Source: Larkinella sp. C7 (GTDB lineage Bacteria; Bacteroidota; Bacteroidia; Cytophagales; Spirosomataceae). From it: DNA of 64,000 nt. Below, piece after piece: positions 26,160-35,463 of this stretch. The stretch is from positions 248,001-312,000 of the forward strand of contig NZ_VBSL01000008.1 in NCBI RefSeq assembly GCF_006149005.1, written 5' to 3'. Within the stretch, counting starts at the first letter, position 1, and every line of letters starts with the position of its first letter. The translations under genes were made by a program, and so were the position numbers. Under the pieces are notes generated by a model, which had not been told where the DNA came from, made no database searches, and saw nothing but the letters and a program-made list of their open reading frames with translations.

Positions 26160-26831
26160 TTAATCTTCCCGGAGAATGTATCCCATTCCAACGATGGTAT
26201 GCAGCAATCGGGGCGAAAAATCTTTGTCGATCTTTTTGCGCAGGTAGCTGATATACACATCAATCACGTTGCTGTTCGTATCGAAATTCAGACTCCAGAC
26301 CCGTTCGCTGATGTCTACCCGTGAGATGATTTTCCCTTTGTTGAGCATGAGGTATTCGATGAGGGCATATTCGCGGGTGGTCAGGTCGATGCGTTTGCCC
26401 GCCCGGGTCACGGTTTTGGTATCCAGGTTCAGTTCCAGATCGGCCAGCCGGAGGATTTGCTTCGGTCGGGAGCCGCTCCGGCGCGTCAATGCCCGCAGCC
26501 GCAGCAGCAGTTCCTGAAACTCAAAGGGTTTGGCCAGGTAGTCGTCGGCCCCGGCGTTAAAACCGTCCGACTTGTCAGCCAGACTGTCGAGCGCGGTGAG
26601 CATCAACACGGGGATAGCTTCATTTTCGGAGCGGATCAGGCGGCACAACTCAAAGCCGTTGAGTTGCGGAAGGTTGACATCCAGGATGATGAGATCATAA
26701 ATCTCCCGCTGAAACAGGGCCAGCCCGGTCCGTCCATCGTAGGCCACTTCCACTTCGTAACCTTCGGCCGATATTCCTTTGCGAATAAAAGAAGCCAGCC
26801 GCTCTTCATCTTCAACGAGCAGGATTTTCAT
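26160..26831 (-). CDS. OmpR/PhoB-family response regulator
   Basis: 223 codons. Receiver domain with acidic pocket VEDEE, phospho-acceptor Asp51 (LIILDVNLP), Thr in MLTALDS and Lys in YLAKPFEF. The C-terminal winged helix (LTTREYALIEYLMLNKG, then NVIDVYISYLRKKID) binds DNA. Cognate partner of the kinase 11 bp downstream. Likely targets are the efflux operon and its own gene (inference). Confidence 0.95.
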   Translation of the reverse strand: MKILLVEDEERLASFIRKGISAEGYEVEVAYDGRTGLALFQREIYDLIILDVNLPQLNGFELCRLIRSENEAIPVLMLTALDSLADKSDGFNAGADDYLAKPFEFQELLLRLRALTRRSGSRPKQILRLADLELNLDTKTVTRAGKRIDLTTREYALIEYLMLNKGKIISRVDISERVWSLNFDTNSNVIDVYISYLRKKIDKDFSPRLLHTIVGMGYILRED

Positions 26832-26870
26832 CAGCGTTTATCGGTTGAGTACTAGACAAGACACCGGCTT

Positions 26871-27725
26871 TCAAAGAATCAATCCCGGTAGCCAAAACAC
26901 GCCGTCGCCGATCCAGCGGTAGCGTTCGTTGGTCAAAAACCGGTTCGGATACCGCTGAATCGTGTACAGGACGGCGCTCATCATACCCTGAATAATGGCC
27001 GCCCGCTGGGCAAACCGGTCGTCGGCCATGAAAAAAATCACGAGTGCCAACACCGTAATCACCACCGTCAGCGTCCGCAACACCACGTCGCTCCGGTCGA
27101 AGCCCCAGAAGGTCGCCAGCGAGTAGGACGTGTCCGGCAATTCGTAGGCTTCCATCACCGAAAACAGCAGCAGATTCTGGAAAACGATCAACAGAAACAA
27201 TATGCCCAGCCCGATTTCGGACCAGCCGAGGGTCGGTTTTTGCGCCCACGAGCTGCCCCAGACGCCGATGGTATAGACGAGCGTCACCGCCGGTTCTTTC
27301 CACGCCAGCCGGGCATTGGAACCCGACAAACGCGAGACGCCCCAGACATAAGCCCCTGAAACCAGCGCCAGCCCGGCCCCAAACCACAACACAGACCGGG
27401 GTAACCAGAACAACAAAACGACGGAAATCGCAGCCAGTCCCACCAGAACTCGAAGCAATATAGCCTGGTTATCAGCATGAAACCGGTGACGGATCGTGAG
27501 TTGACCCTGGTTTTGCAGGCTTTTGCGAACATCGTACAGGCGGTCGGCGGCATAAATAACAAACACACAAATCGCCAGTAAAACCGTTGTTGCCCAACCA
27601 ACCGGCTGGTGACCGTCGGGCAAACGGGCCACCATGATATGAGAAATCACCGCGCCGGCCACTACATCGAGACTGAGGTAGTGAAAGCGTTGCAGCAAGC
27701 GTTTAATCGAGTAAAAGAACTTCAT
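26871..27725 (-). CDS. multi-pass membrane protein, UbiA-like
   Basis: 284 codons with about eight hydrophobic segments. The N-terminal half contains VFVIYAADRLYDVRKS followed by RHRFHADN, which resembles the first aspartate-rich motif (NDxxDxxxD) of UbiA prenyltransferases in a reduced form. The second motif is not evident, so catalytic activity is doubtful. It is 39 bp upstream of the response regulator on the same strand and may be co-transcribed. Function unknown. Confidence 0.7.
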   Translation of the reverse strand: MKFFYSIKRLLQRFHYLSLDVVAGAVISHIMVARLPDGHQPVGWATTVLLAICVFVIYAADRLYDVRKSLQNQGQLTIRHRFHADNQAILLRVLVGLAAISVVLLFWLPRSVLWFGAGLALVSGAYVWGVSRLSGSNARLAWKEPAVTLVYTIGVWGSSWAQKPTLGWSEIGLGILFLLIVFQNLLLFSVMEAYELPDTSYSLATFWGFDRSDVVLRTLTVVITVLALVIFFMADDRFAQRAAIIQGMMSAVLYTIQRYPNRFLTNERYRWIGDGVFWLPGLIL

Positions 27726-28091
27726 ACAAGGACTTCTATCCCATTTTTCTGAATGGAACAGAAAATGAATGGTAAACTGGAATAGTGCCCGCTTTCATAA
27801 GCAAGGCAATTCCGGTGCAAAGCTACCTTTTACCGGTTAAAGTCGGCTTTGCACGCCCTAAAAAATGGTGTAATTTTGAAAGAAGCTATTTTGGGGTGTA
27901 TTCATTTCAAGAACCACACCGTACCGAAAACGCATTCGGTACATCGTAGAATTTATGTTAACTTTCTGTTATGATGTACTCCAAAAGTGTGTGATTCCTT
28001 AATGGACAAAAGGTCGATTAAACTAAAAAATGCCCGAATTTTGTAAAAAAGCCTTTATGTTCACCTCAAATGGACTGAGGAAATTCAGGAT
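27726..28091. other. divergent promoter region before the ECF sigma gene
   Basis: 366 bp of mostly AT-rich sequence between the UbiA-like gene (leftward) and the sigma factor (rightward). I see no gene. Near 28036 the plus strand has GAATTTTG, one mismatch from TAnnTTTG, but no matching -33 element. Confidence 0.4.
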
Positions 28092-28676
28092 ATGAACCTA
28101 ACCTACAGCACCTGTTCCGATGAAACCCTCCTGAAGTCAATGGGCGACAACGACGACGAACGGGCGTTTGCCGAACTTTATAACCGGTATTTCCGGCCGT
28201 TATTTAATTATGCGTACAGCAAGGTAAACGATCAGTTTATCGCCCAGGAAATTATTCAGGAATTGTTTGTTAGCGTGTGGCAACAACGCGAGCGTCCTCC
28301 GGTTCAATGTACCCGGTCTTTTTTATTTTCCTGTGTCAAAAACCGCATCATATCCCATTACCGGAAAGAACTTACCCGCCGATATCACTACAACCGGTGG
28401 GAAACCCAAACGGACGTCTCCAATGCGTTGACGGATCAGCAAATCCTGACATCCGATCTGCAACACCAGTATGAAAAGGGCCTTCATCAACTCCCGCCGA
28501 AATGCCGGGAAGTGTTTCTGCTAAGCCGGAAAGGGTATGCAAACCGGGAGATTGCTCTTCAATTAATGATTTCGGAAAAAACGGTCGAACAACACATCAC
28601 CAAAGCCCTGCGTGTCTTGAAAGCGTATCTGAAAGAGCATTTTGTATATCTATTCCTATTGTTCCCGATTCTCTAA
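28092..28676 (+). CDS. ECF RNA polymerase sigma factor (FecI-type)
   Basis: 194 codons. Region 2: FAELYNRYFRPLFNYAY and AQEIIQELFVSVWQQRER. Region 4.2: LPPKCREVFLLSRKGYANRE, then a helix-turn-helix EIALQLMISEKTVEQHITKAL. It is followed by FecR and then SusC/SusD, the standard Bacteroidota nutrient-sensing layout in which the SusC protein signals through FecR to release this factor. It should drive the susC promoter and possibly its own. Confidence 0.95.
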   Translation: MNLTYSTCSDETLLKSMGDNDDERAFAELYNRYFRPLFNYAYSKVNDQFIAQEIIQELFVSVWQQRERPPVQCTRSFLFSCVKNRIISHYRKELTRRYHYNRWETQTDVSNALTDQQILTSDLQHQYEKGLHQLPPKCREVFLLSRKGYANREIALQLMISEKTVEQHITKALRVLKAYLKEHFVYLFLLFPIL

Positions 28677-28747
28677 ACTTTTTTTTCAAACCGACTAAGG
28701 GTTAACCTTCCGGCGGGCGACTTTGGCATTGAACCATTTCCCATGCT

Positions 28748-29791
28748 ATGCCGCCACCGAACATATCCCCTCTTTTGCTGGATAAATACCTGCGAAATCA
28801 ATGTACCGAACAGGAAAAAGAATGGGTAGAAGCCTGGTATGCCTCGTTGCGCGGAAATCCTGACTACATCGATTCGCTTCCCGAACCCGAGCAGCAAAAT
28901 TTGCAGCAGGAAACCTTTTTAAGTATTCAAAACCAACTGAATCAGGCCGAAAAACCGGTGGCTAAAACCTTCTCCCTGGGCCTGGGCTGGCTCACCGGAT
29001 TGGCCGCATCGATCGTTCTGGTTATTGGTTTCTATTTCATTTACTACTATTCCGCCCGTCAGCAGCGATCCGTTTCAGAACCCACTGCCCTTGCCCATCA
29101 AGCGACGAAAAACAACCGGCAACGCACGATTCATTTTGTCAACCATGAAGCCCGGCCGGTGAAGCACCAGCTTCCTGACCGCAGTTCGGTCTGGATGCAC
29201 CCGGGGGCGTCGATTGCTTACCCGGAAAAGTTCAGTGCAGACCAGCGGCTGGTCACATTCGCCGGCGAAGGCTTTTTCGACGTGCGCAAAGACCCGGCGC
29301 GCCCGTTTCGGATTCAAAGTGGGGAAATGCAGATTAAGGTTTTGGGCACCAGTTTCAACGTGAAGGCTCCGGCAACCCACCCGGTTTTTCAGATTTCGGT
29401 CGTAACGGGCCGGGTTCAGGTCAGCGCCCCCGATCACCAGCAGAACGAGCAGCAGGTGATTCTGAAACCGCAGCAACAGGCCATCTTCGAAACAGCCTCG
29501 AAACGGTTGGTGTCCTCAGCCATTCCGGTGCAGGCCAGAAAGCCCATTTACGAGCCTGTCACAGTCACCTTTGCCGATACTCCGCTGGATCAGGTCGTAA
29601 AGAAGCTTGAGAAGCGGTTTGCCATTCAGATCCGGCTGGTCAATCCGAAAGCGGCTTCCTGTCTGTTCAGCGCCGATTTTGAAAACCAGCCGCTCCCGCT
29701 GATTCTGGAAATGCTCTGTACGGCGCTGGAAGCAACGTACACCATGACCGGGAACGTGATCCTGCTCGATAGTCCGCCCTGTACGGAATGA
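28748..29791 (+). CDS. FecR-family anti-sigma factor
   Basis: 347 codons. Cytoplasmic N-terminus (LLDKYLRNQCTEQEKEWVEAWYA) that holds the sigma factor, one membrane segment at about 79-101, and a periplasmic FecR domain (LPDRSSVWMHPGASIAYPEKF, then EGFFDVRKDPARPFRIQSG and VKVLGTSFNVKA-like IKVLGTSFNVKAP). The C-terminal DUF4974-type segment (TPLDQVVKKLEKRFAIQIRL) ends the protein. It receives the signal from the STN domain of the SusC protein. The gap to the sigma gene is 71 bp. Confidence 0.94.
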   Translation: MPPPNISPLLLDKYLRNQCTEQEKEWVEAWYASLRGNPDYIDSLPEPEQQNLQQETFLSIQNQLNQAEKPVAKTFSLGLGWLTGLAASIVLVIGFYFIYYYSARQQRSVSEPTALAHQATKNNRQRTIHFVNHEARPVKHQLPDRSSVWMHPGASIAYPEKFSADQRLVTFAGEGFFDVRKDPARPFRIQSGEMQIKVLGTSFNVKAPATHPVFQISVVTGRVQVSAPDHQQNEQQVILKPQQQAIFETASKRLVSSAIPVQARKPIYEPVTVTFADTPLDQVVKKLEKRFAIQIRLVNPKAASCLFSADFENQPLPLILEMLCTALEATYTMTGNVILLDSPPCTE

Positions 29792-29895
29792 ACACAATCC
29801 CAACACTTATAAACAGATTGCTATGAAAAACCGCTACCCGCTTCCTCCCTGATGCCAAAAAACCGGGAGTGTACCACCACCCCCGGCTCAGGTAA

Positions 29896-29927
29896 CCCCT
29901 TCGGCTTCGTACCACCGAACGAAGGGG
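29896..29927. promoter_or_regulatory. hairpin in the fecR-susC gap
   Basis: CCCCTTCG (29896-29903) pairs with CGAAGGGG (29920-29927); a second small hairpin with CCGGG / CCCGG arms precedes it near 29867-29890. There is no T-tract, so it may be an RNA structure that sets SusC levels relative to FecR rather than a terminator. Confidence 0.45.
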
Positions 29928-29966
29928 CAGTATCCAACAGTTCTCAACTATCAGACAACCAAAAGT

Positions 29967-32900
29967 ATGCAAATTTTCATCCCTAACAAGTCCGTCGACT
30001 GGCGAAAAATCATGCGTATCGGATTACTGCACTGGATTCTTGCCGTATTGCTGTCGGGTATCGCCAATGCCCGGGAAATCGCGGCACAGTCGATCCTGAG
30101 TAAGGACATGACGCTCCAGCTTACGAATGTTACGCTCAAGGAAGCACTGGACCGCATCCAGGAGAAAGCCAATACGAAGTTTGTTTACAGCAGCCGGGTC
30201 TCGCTGCGGGAACAGGTTTCAATAAACGTAAAAAACCAGAAGCTGGCCCGGATTCTCGACCAGCTGCTGATGCCGCGGGGCATTACCTACAAGGTGATCA
30301 ACGAACAGATTGTGCTGGCCCGCGAACGGGGCTTTAGACCGGAGACGGTGCTGCCGAACCTCGACGAAAAAATGGAAACTTACCTGAGTCGGCAGGAAAT
30401 CCGGCTGAAAGGAACCGTGCGGGCGTCCGACGGGCAGGGCGAAGCGCTGGCCGGGGTGACGGTCGTGCTGAAAGGCACCACGCGCGGAACGACCACCGAT
30501 GGCAGCGGCAATTACGAACTGGTGGTGCCCAATTCGTCGGCCGTGCTGATTTTTAGTTTTGTTGGCTACACATCGCAGGAAATTACGGCCGGCAACCGCT
30601 CGGTCATCAATGTAACGCTGAATCCGGACAGCAAGAGTCTGGAAGAACTGGTGGTGGTGGGCTACGGAACCCAGAAAAAAGTGAACCTGACGGGTGCCGT
30701 GTCGCAGGTACAGGCCAAGGACCTGGAAAACCGTCCCCTGAACAACATGTCGCAGATTTTGCAGGGGATGATTCCGAACCTGAACATCACGTTCAGCACC
30801 GGTCAGCCGGGGCAGGGCGGCAGCCTGAACGTGCGCGGAGAAACCTCCATCAACGGCGGTGGGCCGCTGGTGCTCATCGACGGGGTGCCGGGCGACATCA
30901 ACCGCATCAACCCGAACGATGTGGAATCGGTGTCGGTGCTGAAAGATGCCGCAGCGTCGGCGATTTATGGCGCGCGGGGTGCGTTCGGGGTGGTGCTGGT
31001 GACCACCAAAACCGCCAAAAATGGCAAAACGAGCATTTCGTACAGCAACAATTTTGGCTGGTCGAAACCCACGGTGAGCACCGACTTCCTGACGAACGGG
31101 TACGAACACACCCGGCTGAACGACGAAGCGTTTATCCGGGCGACGGGCAACAGCTATACCCGGTATTCGGAAGAAGACTATAAGGAACTGGAAGCGCGCC
31201 GGTACGACAAAACCGAAAATCCGGCCCGGCCCTGGACCGTCGTCAAAAACGTCAACGGAAAAGATATTTACAATTACTACGGCAACTACGACTGGTGGAA
31301 CACGGTGTTTAACATGTCGCAGCCGTCTGCCCAGCATAACCTGAACCTGTCGGGTGGTACTGACAAAATCAATTATTACCTGTCGGGCTCAATTTTTCAG
31401 AAAGACGGGATCATGCGGACCAACACTGACAAGTTTACCTCGTATACGCTGCGCAGCAAGATCAACGCCCAACTGACGCCCTGGCTGCGGGTGAGCAACA
31501 ATACGCAGTATTTCGATTCAAAATACACCTATCCGGGTCTGGAAGGGGGCGCCAACGCCAACTTCGTCGCCATCACGGTACATGCGTTACCGGCCTATGC
31601 GCCCCGCAACCCGGACGGTACGGCGACCTACAACACGCTGAAAAACAATTACTCCATTGGTGACGGTTTGTTTGCCAACCTGCTGAAAGGGGTTGCGGGC
31701 GGAAAAAAAGGGGTCCACGAACTGACGACGATCAACTCGGTCACGATTGACTTCACCAAAACCTGGAACCTGGTCGCCAACCACTCTTACTCGTTCTATA
31801 TCGCCGATGACTGGTACCGTTCTGCCGTGGCGCAATACTCGATCCAGCCCGGTATACTGACCACGGTGCCGAACTACAACACCGACCAATACCGGCAAAC
31901 CATGTGGTTCGATCCGATGAATGTCACGAACCTGTATTCGTCTTTTAACCACACCATTGGCAAGCATTACGTGGCGGCAACGGCCGGGATCAACTACGAA
32001 TCGAAAAAACACCAGCGGTTATTCGGTGCGCGAAAAAACCTGCTCTCCGAAAGCCTGAACGACCTGAATCTCGGAACCGGCGAGCAATTATCGGCCGGTG
32101 ATTCGTACCGGTATTCGCTGTTCGGGGCTTTTTTCCGGCTGAACTATGATTACGTGGGCAAGTATCTGCTGGAAGTAAACGGGCGCTACGACGGAACCTC
32201 CCGGTTTGGTGAAGGTCGCCGGTACGGTTTCTTCCCGTCGGTGTCGGCGGGCTGGCGGATCAGCGAGGAATCCTTTTTCGAGCCCGTGCGGAACGTGGTG
32301 AACAACCTCAAAATCCGGGCTTCGTACGGAACCCTGGGGAACCAGTTGCCGTCCAATACCGCGTCGGCCAGTTTTTATCCGTATGTGTCGATCATGCCAA
32401 CGGCGCAGTCGAGTTGGATCAACAACGGCCAGAAACTGTACTACGTCGATAGTCCGAACCCGATTTCGGCTGATCTGACCTGGGAAAAAGCAACCACCTC
32501 GAACCTCGGCCTGGATGCCGATCTATTGAAAAACCGCCTGAATCTGACGTTCGATGCCTACATCCGGAACACCACGGATATGCTAGTGCCGGGTCAGGTC
32601 CTTCCGGCGGTATATGGCGCGACCGTGCCAACCCAGAATGCCGGGGATTTGCAGACCAAAGGCTTCGAGCTGTCGCTGGGCTGGCGGGATCAGTTTAAGG
32701 TGGGTGGCAAGACGCTGTCGTACAATGCTTCCTTTATTGTGTCCGATTCAAAATCAACGATTACGAAATTCGACAACCCGAACAAGATTCTGTCGAGCCG
32801 TTACGTAGGCCAGGTGATTGGTGAAATCTGGGGGTATTCCATCGACGGTTTCTTTAAAACCGACGAAGAAGCCCAGGCGTATACGGTCGATCAGTCACAA

Positions 32901-33569
32901 GTAAATAAGCGACGCCTGAGTGCCCCCGGCAACTGGAGTAAATTGCAGGCTGGCGACATTAAATTCATCGATCTGGACGGCAACGGGAAGATTGACCAGG
33001 GTGCCAATACGCTGGCCGATCACGGAGATCTGAAAATCGTCGGTAACAGCCGGGCGCGGTACCGCTACGGAATTAACCTCGGCGCGTCCTGGAACGGTTT
33101 TGACCTGTCGATGCTGGCGCAGGGCATTCTGCGGAAACACTGGTACCCGGGTAACAATGCCGACAAATTCTGGGGACCGTATTCACGTCCGTATTACTCC
33201 TTCATTCCGAAGGACTTCGAAAAGGATGTCTGGACGCCCGAAAACCCGGATGCCTATTTCCCTTTATTAAGAGGATATACCGCTCTTGACGACGGCAATG
33301 ATTTGCGACTGCCCAACGACCGCTACATTCAGAACGTCGGCTATCTGCGGCTGAAAAACGTGGTCATCGGCTACACCATCCCGGAACTGCTGACGCGTAA
33401 AATCCGGATCCCCCGGGCGCGGGTTTACGTCAGTGGTGAAAACCTGCTGACCTACACGCCCCTGCGGACCAAGTACATCGACCCGGAACAATTTGACGGC
33501 GACGCAACGAACGGCCGGACGTATCCGCTGTCCAAAACCGTATCCGCCGGTCTGAACATTACTTTCTAA
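29967..33569 (+). CDS. SusC/RagA-type TonB-dependent transporter with STN signalling domain
   Basis: 1200 codons. A signal region ends near residue 45 (NAREIAAQ). The STN domain (about 50-128, MTLQLTNVTLKEALDRIQEKA) passes the signal to FecR. A carboxypeptidase-regulatory-like domain follows (LKGTVRASDGQGEALAGVTV), then a TonB-box-like EELVVVGYGTQKKVNLTGAV, the plug (GGGPLVLIDGVPGDINRINP) and a 22-strand barrel ending KTVSAGLNITF. It imports its ligand with TonB energy together with the SusD lipoprotein 12 bp downstream. An internal start at 30012 is possible but less likely. Confidence 0.96.
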   Translation: MQIFIPNKSVDWRKIMRIGLLHWILAVLLSGIANAREIAAQSILSKDMTLQLTNVTLKEALDRIQEKANTKFVYSSRVSLREQVSINVKNQKLARILDQLLMPRGITYKVINEQIVLARERGFRPETVLPNLDEKMETYLSRQEIRLKGTVRASDGQGEALAGVTVVLKGTTRGTTTDGSGNYELVVPNSSAVLIFSFVGYTSQEITAGNRSVINVTLNPDSKSLEELVVVGYGTQKKVNLTGAVSQVQAKDLENRPLNNMSQILQGMIPNLNITFSTGQPGQGGSLNVRGETSINGGGPLVLIDGVPGDINRINPNDVESVSVLKDAAASAIYGARGAFGVVLVTTKTAKNGKTSISYSNNFGWSKPTVSTDFLTNGYEHTRLNDEAFIRATGNSYTRYSEEDYKELEARRYDKTENPARPWTVVKNVNGKDIYNYYGNYDWWNTVFNMSQPSAQHNLNLSGGTDKINYYLSGSIFQKDGIMRTNTDKFTSYTLRSKINAQLTPWLRVSNNTQYFDSKYTYPGLEGGANANFVAITVHALPAYAPRNPDGTATYNTLKNNYSIGDGLFANLLKGVAGGKKGVHELTTINSVTIDFTKTWNLVANHSYSFYIADDWYRSAVAQYSIQPGILTTVPNYNTDQYRQTMWFDPMNVTNLYSSFNHTIGKHYVAATAGINYESKKHQRLFGARKNLLSESLNDLNLGTGEQLSAGDSYRYSLFGAFFRLNYDYVGKYLLEVNGRYDGTSRFGEGRRYGFFPSVSAGWRISEESFFEPVRNVVNNLKIRASYGTLGNQLPSNTASASFYPYVSIMPTAQSSWINNGQKLYYVDSPNPISADLTWEKATTSNLGLDADLLKNRLNLTFDAYIRNTTDMLVPGQVLPAVYGATVPTQNAGDLQTKGFELSLGWRDQFKVGGKTLSYNASFIVSDSKSTITKFDNPNKILSSRYVGQVIGEIWGYSIDGFFKTDEEAQAYTVDQSQVNKRRLSAPGNWSKLQAGDIKFIDLDGNGKIDQGANTLADHGDLKIVGNSRARYRYGINLGASWNGFDLSMLAQGILRKHWYPGNNADKFWGPYSRPYYSFIPKDFEKDVWTPENPDAYFPLLRGYTALDDGNDLRLPNDRYIQNVGYLRLKNVVIGYTIPELLTRKIRIPRARVYVSGENLLTYTPLRTKYIDPEQFDGDATNGRTYPLSKTVSAGLNITF

Positions 33570-33581
33570 TCACGACTTTCG

Positions 33582-35312
33582 ATGAAAAAAATAATCAGTC
33601 TGATCGCTCTGGCCGTGGGCCTGAGTTCCTGCGATCTTGACCTGCTGCCGCAGGACGCCATCTCGCCCGAGACATTTTTCAATACCGAAAACGATTTGCT
33701 GCTGTATACCAATTCGTTTTACAACGCCCTGCCGTCGGCCGAGGACGTGTACAACGAGGACGTGGATAATGTGGTAAAAAACAGCCTGCGCGACGAGTTG
33801 CAGGGGACGCGCGTGGTGCCCACGAGCGGGGGCGGCTGGACCTGGACCAACCTGCGGAACATCAATTATTTTCTGGCCAATTCCAACAAGTGTCCCGACA
33901 AACGGGCCGTGGCCAAATACAATGGGCTGGCGCGGTTTTTCCGGGCGTATTTCTACTATGGCATGGTGAAACGGTTTGGCGACGTGCCCTGGTATTCGCA
34001 CACCATCGAAACCACGGACCAGGACCTTCTGACCAAAGCCCGCGACCCACGTGCGATGGTGATGGACTCGGTGTTGGCCGACCTCAACTACGCCATCGCC
34101 AACCTGGACGCTTCCCGTCAACTGAACACCGTGACCAAGTGGACGGCGCTGGCCCTGAAATCACGCATGGCACTGTACGAAGGCACCTTCCGGAAATACC
34201 ATACGGAATTCAACCTGCCCAATTCGGACAAATGGCTCGATGAGTGCATCACGGCGTCGGAGGAGCTGATGAAAAGCAGCGGCTATACCATCTATAAAGC
34301 CACGCCCACAACGGCTTACCTCCGTTTGTTTTCGTCGGACAACGCCATCCCCGACGAGGTGATTCTGGCCCGGGATTTCAGCGACGAACTCCAGGTATAC
34401 CACAACCTGAACTACTACACGATGACGGCTTCGTATGGCCGGCCGGGGTTGGAAAAGCGGTTGGTTAACAGTTATTTAATGGCCGATGGAACGCCATTTA
34501 CGGATATCAAAGGCTACGAAACCAAGCAGTTTGCGGAGGAAGTACAAAACCGCGATCCGCGTTTGGCCCAGACCATCCGGACGCCGGGCTACACCCGCAT
34601 TGGTGAAAACAACCCGCTGGTGCCCGAATTCGGCGCAACCGTGACGGGATACCAGTTGATCAAGTTTGTTTCGGCCCCGAAATGGGATACGTTCAACAAG
34701 GACATCACCGACATGCCGATTTTCCGCTACGCCGAGGTATTGCTGAACTATGCCGAAGCCAAAGCCGAGCGCGGCACGCTGACCCAGGCCGATCTGGATG
34801 CTTCCATCAAGCTGATCCGCGACCGGGTGGGTATGCCAACCATCAACCTCGCGGCCGCCAACGCCAAACCCGACCCCTACCAGGCGCAGCAGTACACGCA
34901 ACTGAAAGGAGCGAATACGGGCGTATTGCTGGAAATCCGGCGCGAACGGCGCATCGAGCTGGTGATGGAGAACTTTTTCCGCTGGGACGACCTCATTCGC
35001 TGGAAAGAAGGGCAAGCCCTCACGAAGCAATACAAGGGCATGTATTTTCCAGGACCGGGTAGTTATGATCTCGACAAAAACGGAAAAGTCGATCTGGTCA
35101 TTTATGAAGGCACCAAACCGACCGTGCCGGGGGCGCAGTTGCTGAAGTTGGGCAGCGAAATCCTGCTTGAAAACGGCAACAAGGGCGGCAACATCGTGAT
35201 CAACGGCCACATCAATAAGAAGTTCAACGAAAGCCGGGATTACCTCTACCCCATCCCCAAACAGGAACGATTGCTGAACACCAATCTAACGCAAAACCCG
35301 AATTGGGAGTAA
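33582..35312 (+). CDS. SusD/RagB nutrient-binding outer-membrane lipoprotein
   Basis: 576 codons. Signal MKKIISLIALAVGLSSC with lipid Cys17 then DLDLLPQDAISPETFFNTENDL, the standard SusD N-terminus. TPR-like helices follow; the C-terminal block LLEIRRERRIELVMENFFRWDDLIRWK is diagnostic. It caps the SusC barrel and captures substrate outside the cell. Its stop codon (35310) lies in the first heptad of repeat E4. Substrate class is unknown; the downstream phosphatase and phosphodiesterase suggest a phosphoester. Confidence 0.96.
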   Translation: MKKIISLIALAVGLSSCDLDLLPQDAISPETFFNTENDLLLYTNSFYNALPSAEDVYNEDVDNVVKNSLRDELQGTRVVPTSGGGWTWTNLRNINYFLANSNKCPDKRAVAKYNGLARFFRAYFYYGMVKRFGDVPWYSHTIETTDQDLLTKARDPRAMVMDSVLADLNYAIANLDASRQLNTVTKWTALALKSRMALYEGTFRKYHTEFNLPNSDKWLDECITASEELMKSSGYTIYKATPTTAYLRLFSSDNAIPDEVILARDFSDELQVYHNLNYYTMTASYGRPGLEKRLVNSYLMADGTPFTDIKGYETKQFAEEVQNRDPRLAQTIRTPGYTRIGENNPLVPEFGATVTGYQLIKFVSAPKWDTFNKDITDMPIFRYAEVLLNYAEAKAERGTLTQADLDASIKLIRDRVGMPTINLAAANAKPDPYQAQQYTQLKGANTGVLLEIRRERRIELVMENFFRWDDLIRWKEGQALTKQYKGMYFPGPGSYDLDKNGKVDLVIYEGTKPTVPGAQLLKLGSEILLENGNKGGNIVINGHINKKFNESRDYLYPIPKQERLLNTNLTQNPNWE

Positions 35313-35427
35313 GTCCCGATTGAATGTAAAATGTAAAATTCTAAATGCTGAATGTACAAGTAGAACGGCTGATTCGGTCGGACACCTCACTTTTACATTC
35401 GACATTTAAAATTTTACATTTTAAATT
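35310..35427. repeat. heptad inverted repeat E4
   Basis: From the susD stop codon (TAA at 35310) the sequence keeps a 7-bp period for at least eight units, of type ATGTAAA with variants ATTCTAA, ATGCTGA and ATGTACA. The right arm (35389-35427) is the inverted copy, including the variant units in the same order, giving a stem of about 38 bp with a few mismatches. The loop has GGCTGATTC (35367-35375), two mismatches from the core of the other copies. It separates susD from the metallophosphatase gene. Confidence 0.85.
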
Positions 35428-35463
35428 ATAACCCTTGTCTATTCCTACATTTTGACACAAAAA

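Noticed and set aside
30219-31337. 372-codon minus-strand frame inside susC
   Set aside because: Antisense shadow of a clear STN-SusC protein; composition rich in Arg, His and Val without domain signals.
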